A DNA stretch of 8,755 bases from an uncultured Desulfovibrio sp. (GCA_900550745.1 URTO01000058.1:1-8755), one strand, 5' to 3'. Numbered from the stretch's first letter, positions 1 through 5,931 are shown. A program made the numbers and translations. Notes: a model not told the origin generated them from the sequence alone.

Positions 1-39
1 GGGGGAAGGAAGCCCTTCTTCAGAAGGGTTCCTTCCCCC
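1..39 (-). terminator. Large hairpin just past livG, probable operon terminator
   Basis: Positions 1-11 are perfectly complementary to 29-39 and 13-19 to 22-28, giving an 18-bp stem with one bulged base (12) and a tight loop. It begins 15 bp after the livG stop codon. Read on the minus strand, any U-tract would lie outside the window, so I cannot confirm intrinsic termination. Read on the plus strand the hairpin is followed by a C-rich run without T's. It is most likely the end of the liv transcript, or a bidirectional terminator shared with a convergent gene outside the window. Confidence 0.6.
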
Positions 40-53
40 CTCCCCGACTCGTA

Positions 54-815
54 TCAATCATCCTGCCCCAGATAGGCTTCAATGACCTTGGGGTCGCGGC
101 GCACGACGTCGGGCGAACCGCTGGCGATAAGCGAACCGTACTCAAGCACAAGGAGCTTCTCGCACACCTTCATGACAAGGCCCATGTCGTGCTCGATGAG
201 CAGCACCGTCACCCCGCGCTGGCGGATGGCGTAGATAAGCTCAATCAGCACCGCCGTTTCGGGGTCGTTCATGCTCCCGGCGGGCTCGTCAAGAATGATG
301 AGCTTGGGATCGGAGGCGAGCGCACGGGCGATTTCGAGCAGGCGCTGGTTGCCGTAGGACAGGCTCCCGGCCTCCTCGGCATAGCTGTCGGCAAGGCCGA
401 CGAACTCCAGTTCGTTCATGGCCCGCTCAAGGGCGGCCCGTTCCTCACGGCGCTGCGCCGGAGTGTGGAACATGGATCCGATGATCCCGCTGTGCATCCG
501 GCAGTGGCGGCCCGCAAGGACGTTTTCCACCAGCGGCAGCGTGGGGAACAGGCGGATGGACTGGAACGTCCGGGCAATGCCGAGGCTCACGATGGTGTGC
601 GGCTTCATGCCCTTGATGGACTGCCCGGCAAACCGGATGTCGCCGCCGTCCGGGACGTAGTTCCCCGTGATCAGGTTGAACACCGTCGTCTTGCCCGCGC
701 CGTTGGGCCCGATGAGCCCCACGATGCTGCCCTGCTCCACGTCAAAAGAGACTTCGTTCACGGCGGTCAGCCCGCCGAAAATCTTGGTCACTGTCTGCAA
801 AGAGAGAAGGCTCAT
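54..815 (-). CDS. livG: LivG-type ABC transporter ATP-binding protein
   Basis: This is the cytoplasmic ATPase that powers a branched-chain-amino-acid-type (HAAT family) importer. At 253 residues it matches the usual LivG length of about 255. Visible motifs in order are Walker A GPNGAGKT (36-43), Q-loop RTFQ (82-85), the LivG-typical insert around 100-130, signature LSYGNQR (152-158), Walker B LIILDEP with D176 and E177, and the H-loop H209. The D-loop reads AGSMND (179-184), where LivG proteins usually have AAGMNP, a mild deviation. The ATG overlaps the livM stop by 4 bp (ATGA), and AAGGAGGG lies 6 nt upstream at 822-829, a strong ribosome site. LivG normally pairs with LivF, which is not seen here. 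The substrate cannot be told from this subunit. Family assignment is secure. Confidence 0.95.
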   Translation of the reverse strand: MSLLSLQTVTKIFGGLTAVNEVSFDVEQGSIVGLIGPNGAGKTTVFNLITGNYVPDGGDIRFAGQSIKGMKPHTIVSLGIARTFQSIRLFPTLPLVENVLAGRHCRMHSGIIGSMFHTPAQRREERAALERAMNELEFVGLADSYAEEAGSLSYGNQRLLEIARALASDPKLIILDEPAGSMNDPETAVLIELIYAIRQRGVTVLLIEHDMGLVMKVCEKLLVLEYGSLIASGSPDVVRRDPKVIEAYLGQDD

Positions 816-1813
816 GCCGCGCCCTCCTTCCGGGCCGTGCGGGGGGCGACCGGCGAGCTGAAATCACGCGTGCGCCGCAACAGCCGCCGCACATCGTACC
901 GGCGCGGCGAAGGCGGCAGGAGCCCCTGCGGGCGCACCACCATCATGATCATCATGGCAAGGCCGAAGACCAGCATACGGGCGCTGGCGAAGTCGCGGAA
1001 CATTTCCGGCAGGGCCACGATGAGGAAGGTGCCGAGCAGCACGCCGATCTGGCTGCCGCCGGAGAGGATGACCACGGCAAAGACCACCACCGACTCCCAG
1101 AAGGTAAAGGAACTCGGTGAAATGATGGTCATCTTGGCGGCAAAGAGGTTCCCCGCCATGCCCGCCCAGAACGCGCCGATGACGAAGGCCATGAGCTTCA
1201 GGTTCGCCACGTCCATGCCGCAGCCCTCGGCGGCGGTGTCGTCTTCCTTGATGCAGTTCAGCGCGCGGCCGAAACGCGATTCGGAAAGCCAATGGAACAG
1301 CAGCACGGTGACGCCGACCATAATCCATATGAGATAATAGAACTGGATGGCCTTGCGGATCTTGATGCCGAAGATTTCCGGGCGCGCGATGCCGAAAATG
1401 CCGTTCGCGCCGCCGGTCAGCCCGAACACGTCGTTGATCAGGGCGATGCGGACGATTTCCACGATGCCGATGGTCACGATGAGCAGGTAGTCGCCGCGCA
1501 GGTGGATGATGGGCCGGGCCACGACCAGCGCGAACAGCGCCGCCGCCGCGCCCGCCACGGGAATGAGCAGCAGGATGGGGATCTGGTAGTGCGTGTTCAG
1601 GATGGCGGTCACATACGCGCCCACGGCATAGAACGCCGCGTGCCCCATATGGAAGATCCCCGCCTGGCCGAGGATGACGTTCAGGGAGAGCGCCAGCAGC
1701 GCGTACAGCCCCACGTTGACGGCCACTTCAGTCCAATAGGTGTTCATGCCGAGCGGCAGCACCGCCACAAGGACGGCGACCAGCACGGGGTAATAGCGTT
1801 TGAACAGGCTCAT
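812..1813 (-). CDS. livM: LivM-type branched-chain amino acid ABC permease
   Basis: This integral membrane protein should form half of the translocation pore together with LivH. It has 333 residues and mostly hydrophobic helices. Family landmarks are the segment ALSLNVILGQAGIFHMGHAAF (41-61), the LRGDYLLIVTIGIVEIVR stretch (105-122), the cytoplasmic coupling loop around 180-200 (GRALNCIKEDDTAAEGCGM) that contacts the ATPase, and the late LSGGSQIGVLLG and RPQGL motifs. The C-terminus has a basic, Arg-rich cytoplasmic tail of roughly 30 residues. The start overlaps the livH stop by 4 bp. The upstream bases give only a weak Shine-Dalgarno (an AAAGGG too far away), so translation is probably coupled to livH. 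The family is clear; the transported substrate is not determined. Confidence 0.95.
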   Translation of the reverse strand: MSLFKRYYPVLVAVLVAVLPLGMNTYWTEVAVNVGLYALLALSLNVILGQAGIFHMGHAAFYAVGAYVTAILNTHYQIPILLLIPVAGAAAALFALVVARPIIHLRGDYLLIVTIGIVEIVRIALINDVFGLTGGANGIFGIARPEIFGIKIRKAIQFYYLIWIMVGVTVLLFHWLSESRFGRALNCIKEDDTAAEGCGMDVANLKLMAFVIGAFWAGMAGNLFAAKMTIISPSSFTFWESVVVFAVVILSGGSQIGVLLGTFLIVALPEMFRDFASARMLVFGLAMMIMMVVRPQGLLPPSPRRYDVRRLLRRTRDFSSPVAPRTARKEGAA

Positions 1814-2715
1814 AACTTGTCGGCCACCCTTTCACCGAGGAGGCCGGTGGGCCTGATGATGAGGATGAGGATAAGCACGAGGAAGGCAATGGCGTCCTTC
1901 CATGCCATGGCGAGGTACGACGCGCCGAGCGCCTCGATCACGCCGAGCAGCAGCCCGCCGATCATGGCTCCGGGGATGTTCCCGATGCCGCCGAGGATGG
2001 CCGCCGTGAACGCCTTGAGGCCGTAAGACCAGCCCATCGTAAAGTCGATCTGCCCGTAGTACGTGCCCACCATGACCCCGGCGACGCCGCCGAGCCCCGC
2101 GCCGATGAAGAACACCAGCGAGATCACGCGATCCACGTTGATGCCCATGAGCCGGGCCGCGCCCTGATCGATGGCGACGGCGCGGATGGCCGTCCCCATG
2201 CGGGTGCGGTTGATGAAGGCGTACAGGGCCAGCATCAGCACCAGCGAGCTGACGATGACGATGACGCGCATCACGGGCACGTTCAGCCCGAAGATATTGA
2301 ACGTCAGCGTGGGAATGAGGTTTTCCGGGTAGACGTAGACGCGCGCGCCGTAGATGAGCATGACCGCGTTCTGGAAGACGATGGACGCGCCAAGGGCGGA
2401 CACCACGGCGGCAAGGCGGTTTGCCTTGCGCAGCGGGCGGTAGGCCACCCGCTCCAGCGCGACGCCGAGCAGGGCCACCAGCCCAAACACGATGAGCACC
2501 ACAAGCCCCACCGCCAGCACGGGCGTCATGCTCCCGGCGAGGCCGCCGGACACAAGCAGAGTCATTCCAAGATACGCCCCGATGGTGAAAATGTCGCCGT
2601 GCGCGAAGTTGATCAGCTTCAGCACGCCGTACACCATCGTATAGCCGAGCGCGACGAGGGCATAAATGCCGCCCACGGCAAGGCCATTGATGAGCTGCTG
2701 TAAAAATTCGTTCAT
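1810..2715 (-). CDS. livH: LivH-type branched-chain amino acid ABC permease
   Basis: This is the partner permease of LivM, with 301 residues and about eight hydrophobic segments. The N-terminus carries the LivH hallmark, with GGIYALVALGYTMVYG at 15-30 followed by LINFAHGD and IGAY up to 48. The coupling loop for the ATPase lies around 170-193 (RTRMGTAIRAVA and ARLMGIN), and the C-terminus has the RPTGL motif. The ATG is the canonical start because the family begins within a few residues of this FLQQLING segment. No purine-rich Shine-Dalgarno is visible upstream: the bases before it read CCCCCTGATGAT. The gene lies 199 bp downstream of livK across a hairpin-rich spacer and overlaps livM by 4 bp. 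Assignment as LivH is secure; the expression mode is open. Confidence 0.95.
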   Translation of the reverse strand: MNEFLQQLINGLAVGGIYALVALGYTMVYGVLKLINFAHGDIFTIGAYLGMTLLVSGGLAGSMTPVLAVGLVVLIVFGLVALLGVALERVAYRPLRKANRLAAVVSALGASIVFQNAVMLIYGARVYVYPENLIPTLTFNIFGLNVPVMRVIVIVSSLVLMLALYAFINRTRMGTAIRAVAIDQGAARLMGINVDRVISLVFFIGAGLGGVAGVMVGTYYGQIDFTMGWSYGLKAFTAAILGGIGNIPGAMIGGLLLGVIEALGASYLAMAWKDAIAFLVLILILIIRPTGLLGERVADKL

Positions 2716-2854
2716 ATCATCAGGGGGTTTGATAAAGGATTGAGGCGGGCGGGAAAGGGGGTTCCCTGCACCGGGGCCTCATGGCCCCGGCCCGCCGTGC
2801 CGGAGGCCCCGGACACGGAAGCACGGCGACCGGAAAACCCCGTCACCGTACCCG
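2716..2854 (-). other. livK-livH spacer with competing hairpins
   Basis: This is the livH-proximal part of the livK-livH spacer. It contains CCGGGGCC (2771-2778), which pairs perfectly with GGCCCCGG (2783-2790) around a 4-nt loop. The same left arm, extended to 2771-2780, pairs perfectly over 10 bp with GAGGCCCCGG at 2803-2812, so the two hairpins exclude each other. A weaker stem is GGGAA (2751-2755) with TTCCC (2762-2766). I see no convincing promoter and no Shine-Dalgarno in front of livH. Confidence 0.5.
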
Positions 2855-2907
2855 AAAAAAGAAGCCGAAACTTCTGGAGGCTCCCGGAAAGCGTCCTTCC
2901 GGGAGCC
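2855..2907 (-). terminator. Terminator or attenuator between livK and livH
   Basis: Seven bases after the livK stop, 2879-2889 and 2897-2907 form a perfect 11-bp GC-rich stem with a 7-nt loop. In the direction of transcription this is followed by a second small stem (AGAAG at 2860-2864 with CTTCT at 2871-2875) running into six U's (complement of 2855-2860). This has the shape of an intrinsic terminator. Because livHMG lie downstream on the same strand, partial termination or 3'-end protection of the livK mRNA is likely, as in many transporter operons where the binding protein is needed in excess. That role is inferred. Confidence 0.65.
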
Positions 2908-2914
2908 GGAAACC

Positions 2915-4045
2915 TTACTTCTGGAGCACGAACCCGCCGTTGCCGTCCACTTCGTAGACCTTGTAGAGGTCGCCGATGCGGTCGCCCTTTTCGTTGAAGC
3001 CGAGCTTGCCGGTCAGGCCGGGGTATTCCTTGAGATCCTTCTTGAGGTACTTGGCCACGGCTTCCGGATCGGCATCCGTCCCGGCCTGAAGCGCCGCGAC
3101 GATGACCTTGAAGGCGTCGCCGGCCAGCACCGACCACACGGAACTCGGCAGGCTGTTGTACTGCGCCTTGTAGCGGGAGAAGAAATCCTTGGCTTCGGGG
3201 GTGTCGAAGTCGTGGGCGGACGGCGGGCTGATGAAGAAATAGCCCTTGGCTGCATCCTTGCCCGCGATCTTCACGAGGTCGGTGTTGTTGGCGGCGTCGC
3301 CGCCCATCATGGGCACATCCCAGTGCATTTCCTTCTTCTGGCGGAGCAGCATGCCCGCTTCGGGGTAATAGCCGGTGAAGAAGATGAGGTCGGGATCGGC
3401 GGCCTTCAGCTTGGTCAGGATGGCGGTATAGTCGCGTTCGCTCGGAGTCAGGGCATCGTAGAACACCACGGGCACGCCCGCACCCTTGAGGCCCTTCTGC
3501 GCTTCTTCGGCGAGGCCCTTCGCATAGGAGGAGTTGTCGTGCAGGATGGCGACCTTCTTGAAGCCCTTGGCGGCAATGACCTTGCTGGCCACGCGGCCCT
3601 GTTCGTCATCGCGGGGGCAGGTGCGGAAGAAAAGGGGAAGGCCCTTTTCCGTCAGGCGCACGCTGGTGGAACCCGTGGCGATCTGCATGATTTCGGCTTC
3701 GTCGATGATGTTCTGGGAAGCCTCGGTCACGGCGGAGCCGTACGTCCCGATGACCGCCATCACCCCGGCGGAGGCCAGCTTCTGGGCGGCGAGGGAGGCC
3801 GTGCGCGGATCGCCCGCGTCGTCTTCCACGACCAGCTCGATCTGCTTGCCGTTGACGCCGCCCGCCTTGTTCACTTCCGAAACGAGCAGGCTCACGATCT
3901 GCTGCATGTCCTGCCCTTCGCTGGCCCACTTGCCGGTAAGCGGGCACATCAGGCCGATGCGGACAGCGTCCGCGGCAAAGGAGGGACCGGCCGCCAGCAT
4001 GAGCGTGGCGGCGACAAGCATCAGTTTTTTCACAAGTTTGTTCAT
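2915..4045 (-). CDS. livK: Periplasmic branched-chain-amino-acid-type binding protein
   Basis: This is the secreted binding protein that captures the substrate for the Liv transporter. It has 376 residues. A Sec signal peptide covers 1-24: positive MNKLVKK, a hydrophobic core, and SFA just before the likely cut, leaving ADAVRIGLMCPLTG as the mature start. The rest is a two-lobe type I periplasmic fold (Peripla_BP_6). Probable ligand contacts by comparison with LivJ/LivK are S104 (TYGS), A123-T124 with the following GSTS, Y226-Y227 in GYYPE, and D250 in GGDAANN, which stands where LivJ has a glutamate that binds the amino group. This favours an amino acid ligand, but the side-chain preference is unknown. 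The start is fixed by AGGGG 5 nt upstream; an ATG 96 bp further up would add 32 residues before the signal peptide and is unlikely. Confidence 0.93.
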   Translation of the reverse strand: MNKLVKKLMLVAATLMLAAGPSFAADAVRIGLMCPLTGKWASEGQDMQQIVSLLVSEVNKAGGVNGKQIELVVEDDAGDPRTASLAAQKLASAGVMAVIGTYGSAVTEASQNIIDEAEIMQIATGSTSVRLTEKGLPLFFRTCPRDDEQGRVASKVIAAKGFKKVAILHDNSSYAKGLAEEAQKGLKGAGVPVVFYDALTPSERDYTAILTKLKAADPDLIFFTGYYPEAGMLLRQKKEMHWDVPMMGGDAANNTDLVKIAGKDAAKGYFFISPPSAHDFDTPEAKDFFSRYKAQYNSLPSSVWSVLAGDAFKVIVAALQAGTDADPEAVAKYLKKDLKEYPGLTGKLGFNEKGDRIGDLYKVYEVDGNGGFVLQK

Positions 4046-4055
4046 GCTTTCCCCT
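4046..4055 (-). promoter_or_regulatory. livK ribosome binding site
   Basis: On the minus strand AGGGG (complement of 4051-4055) stands 5 nt before the ATG at 4045. It directly precedes a textbook signal peptide, which settles this start over the longer frame opening at 4141. Confidence 0.75.
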
Positions 4056-4264
4056 GAGAAATGGAACGTTTTTCGGATGGGACGACGGGGCGGGACGGCC
4101 GGGGCCCTGCTTTTCCGAAAGAAACAGACGGCATCCCGCATGGTGCCAAGCGTCTACCGTACAACAAAATAAGGGAAAACGGAACCCGCCCCGGACGCGT
4201 CATCCCCCCCGTTTTTCGCGGGATCGCCGCGCCGGGCGGGGCAAAAAGGAACAGGCCGGGCCGA

Positions 4265-4286
4265 CGCGCCGCCGGAAGGCGGCGTG
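4265..4286. other. GC-rich hairpin with GNRA-type tetraloop
   Basis: Bases 4267-4273 (CGCCGCC) pair perfectly with 4278-4284 (GGCGGCG) around the loop GGAA; a G-T and a C-G pair extend the stem to 9 bp. It lies about 20 bp upstream of the putative -35 of the plus-strand gene. On the minus strand it is followed, after about 15 nt, by a run of five T's, so it could stop antisense transcription. Function is not known. Confidence 0.4.
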
Positions 4287-4306
4287 GGAGTACAAAAATT
4301 CGTCCC

Positions 4307-4335
4307 TTGATTTGTAGAAAATGAGACTATATGTT
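4307..4335 (+). promoter_or_regulatory. Possible sigma70 promoter of the zinc-ribbon/Yip1 gene
   Basis: TTGATT (4307-4312) matches the -35 consensus at four of six bases. A 17-bp spacer leads to TATGTT (4330-4335), four of six to TATAAT, with a TATA-rich run overlapping it. The stretch is clearly more AT-rich than its surroundings. It would give a leader of roughly 30 nt before the GTG start. This is prediction by eye only. Confidence 0.4.
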
Positions 4336-4360
4336 CAGTGCAATGTACGATTTTCCCTTA

Positions 4361-4373
4361 GAGGTGCCCTGTG
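4361..4373 (+). promoter_or_regulatory. Ribosome site and GTG start of the zinc-ribbon/Yip1 gene
   Basis: GAGG (4361-4364) is followed by 6 nt and GTG at 4371. The first CxxC of the zinc ribbon comes four codons later, so a later start would destroy the domain. A second GTG at 4364 is out of frame. Confidence 0.7.
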
Positions 4374-5420
4374 CTGATCCGTTGCCCCGAATGCCGGTTT
4401 GAACGCCAGATAGACGAAAACGCCATTCCCGCCAATGCGGCGGTGGCGACCTGCCCGCATTGCAAATGCCGCTTCCGTTTCCGTAACCCGGACGGGACGC
4501 CCGTCATCGACGAGACGCCCGCAGCCGCCCCGCAAACGGCCCCCGCCGGACGCCCCCTGCCCCCGGACGTGGAGGGCGACGATCCCCTGCCGCCCGGAGC
4601 GATGGTTCCCCGTATTCCGGGCGACCATGACGCCTCCTCGCCGGCTCCCGAAGCCCCCGAAACCGAACCCGAAAAGGGCCAGCCGGAACCCCCGCAAAAC
4701 GCCGCGGAGAACCGTTCCGACTTCTGGAACAACTTCCAGAAAAAACGCGACGGGGAAAGCAAGGGCAAAGGCGGCATCGCAGCCGCCATGCACGCCGACG
4801 GCACCGACGTCCCGTGGGAGGATAAACGCTGCAACCCCTTCATGGCCCTTTACCAGACCATCCTGCGGGTGATGTTCAACGCGCCCCGCTTCTTCGCCGC
4901 CCTGCCCGCCAGCAACGGCAAGCTGACCCGCCCGCTCGTGTTCTACCTCATCCTCGGCCTGTTCCAGACCCTCGTCGAGCGCATGTGGTACCTCATGAGC
5001 ATCCAGGCCAGCGGGCCTTCCATCACCGATCCCAAATTGCAGGAAGTCCTCGGCGACATGGCCCAGAGCATGAGCCTGCCCCTGACCATCCTCCTGACGC
5101 CGGGCATCCTCGCCATCCAGCTCTGCTTCTTCGCGTCGGTCTTCTACCTCATGCTGCGGCTCGTGCAGCCGGAAAACGTCCAGTTCCGCACGGTGTTCCG
5201 GGTCATCGCCTACAGCGCCGCGCCCACCGTGGTCTGCATCGTCCCGCTGGTCGGCCCGCTCGTGGGCAGCATCTGGTTCGGCGTCTGCTGCTTCATCGGC
5301 TGCAAGTACTCCATGCGCCTGCCGTGGTCGCGCACCGGGCTGGCCCTCGGCCCGCTCTACCTCATCGCGTTCGCCATCGGCATGCAGCTTATCCGGCAGT
5401 TCCTGAGCATGAGCGCCTAA
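4371..5420 (+). CDS. Zinc-ribbon and Yip1-domain membrane protein
   Basis: This 349-residue protein has three parts. An N-terminal MJ0042-type zinc ribbon (1-38) has CPEC at 5-8 and CPHC at 28-31 as the four metal ligands. A Pro/Glu-rich, probably disordered linker runs from about 40 to 145. A Yip1-like integral membrane domain follows, beginning with the VPWE motif (147-150) and NPFMALYQTILRVMFNAPRFF (155-175), then about five hydrophobic helices near 187-205, 235-264, 275-295, 290-312 and 323-343. The ribbon is expected in the cytoplasm. Proteins of this layout are common in Desulfovibrio-like genomes, but their role is not established; membrane organisation or scaffolding is only a guess. 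It starts with GTG, diverges from livK and is likely monocistronic, followed by a hairpin and a long gene-free stretch. Domain calls are good; function is unknown. Confidence 0.85.
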   Translation: MLIRCPECRFERQIDENAIPANAAVATCPHCKCRFRFRNPDGTPVIDETPAAAPQTAPAGRPLPPDVEGDDPLPPGAMVPRIPGDHDASSPAPEAPETEPEKGQPEPPQNAAENRSDFWNNFQKKRDGESKGKGGIAAAMHADGTDVPWEDKRCNPFMALYQTILRVMFNAPRFFAALPASNGKLTRPLVFYLILGLFQTLVERMWYLMSIQASGPSITDPKLQEVLGDMAQSMSLPLTILLTPGILAIQLCFFASVFYLMLRLVQPENVQFRTVFRVIAYSAAPTVVCIVPLVGPLVGSIWFGVCCFIGCKYSMRLPWSRTGLALGPLYLIAFAIGMQLIRQFLSMSA

Positions 5421-5432
5421 AAAACCGTTTTG

Positions 5433-5490
5433 GGGGAGGAGAGGGCGTTTCCGAAGAAAGGGGGGGGGAGCCCCGCGCTTTCCCCTCCCC
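5433..5490 (+). terminator. Imperfect long hairpin after the Yip1 gene
   Basis: Bases 5433-5447 pair with 5476-5490 over 15 positions with one mismatch and two G-U pairs, starting 13 bp after the stop codon. The interior loop is G-rich. There is no T-run after it on the plus strand, so termination would be inefficient or not classical. Its purine arm TGGGGGAGGAGAGGG closely resembles the arm of the hairpin at the right end of the window. Confidence 0.45.
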
Positions 5491-5570
5491 AACCCTGCCG
5501 ACATAAAGCCGAAGCGCCGCCCAACGGGTGCAGCGCCTTTTCCCTTCCCAAGCCTGTCGGCCTAACGCCC
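5476..5570. repeat. Degenerate direct repeat, 59-bp period
   Basis: Aligning 5476-5511 with 5535-5570 without gaps gives 26 identities in 36 positions, including shared blocks around TTCCCAA, CCTG and TAA. Part of the similarity comes from shared pyrimidine bias, so a chance origin is not excluded. Confidence 0.35.
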
Positions 5571-5902
5571 TCCCCCATCCTCCCCCTTCCCGCCCTTTCC
5601 CAAAGCGGCCACACCCTGCCCCGATGCCCCGAAACGCGCCCTTCCGGGAGCAGCGCGCATTGCCGCGGGGAAAATGCCAGCGCGTTTCGTCCCCGCATAA
5701 CACCGCCGCTCACGCCTCTTTTTCCTTCTTCAAGCCGTTCCGGGCCTTGAACAACGGCAGGCCGCCCTCCGAAGGCTTGCGGGCGGGCGTTTTCTCCCTT
5801 TTCTCAAGGGGGATAGCCTTTTCTTCCGCTTTTCGGCATAACAGGTTCCCCCGGACGCAAACGCCACCCAAAAAACGGCGCCTGACGCCCATAACGCCCC
5901 TC

Positions 5903-5931
5903 GGAAGGAGACAGGGGAAGCGTTCCTCCCC
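5903..5931 (+). promoter_or_regulatory. Structured leader of the ClC gene
   Basis: A strong Shine-Dalgarno GGAAGGAG (5903-5910) lies 30 nt before the ATG, too far for normal use. Between them GGGGAA (5914-5919) can pair with TTCC-T-CC (5923-5929, one bulge), which would shorten the effective distance to about 14 nt. Alternatively CTCC (5926-5929) can pair with the GGAG at 5907-5910 and hide the site. No in-frame ATG, GTG or TTG lies nearer to it. Whether either fold matters is unknown. Confidence 0.35.

Larger units (their letters stand above)
4046..4370. other. Divergent intergenic region between livK and zinc-ribbon/Yip1 gene
   Basis: The 325 bp between two divergent genes must hold promoters for both. 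The livK side has an AT-rich island at about 4160-4180 but no good -35/-10 pair that I can defend. On the plus side a sigma70-like promoter is plausible (listed separately). The middle part is very GC-rich and contains the stable hairpin at 4265-4286. The sequence TTTTCCCTTA occurs once on each strand, in the sense of each divergent gene (plus 4351-4360, minus 4170-4179). I see no credible small gene here. Confidence 0.6.

Noticed and set aside
189..1337. 382-residue plus-strand open frame across livG and livM
   Set aside because: It lies opposite two certain transporter genes and shows no motif of its own.
4046..4141. Longer livK start at 4141
   Set aside because: It would add 32 residues without a ribosome site before a standard signal peptide that has AGGGG 5 nt upstream.
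4140..4160. Sigma54-like TTGGCAC on the minus strand upstream of livK
   Set aside because: The GC element does not fall at the required distance from the GG, so the -24/-12 spacing is wrong.
4061..4324. 87-residue plus-strand open frame in the divergent spacer
   Set aside because: No Shine-Dalgarno, Arg/Gly/Pro-rich low-quality composition, and it overlaps the presumed promoters.
4335..5504. 389-residue open frame antisense to the zinc-ribbon/Yip1 gene
   Set aside because: No recognisable domain and antisense-shadow composition; the plus strand has CxxC motifs and membrane helices.
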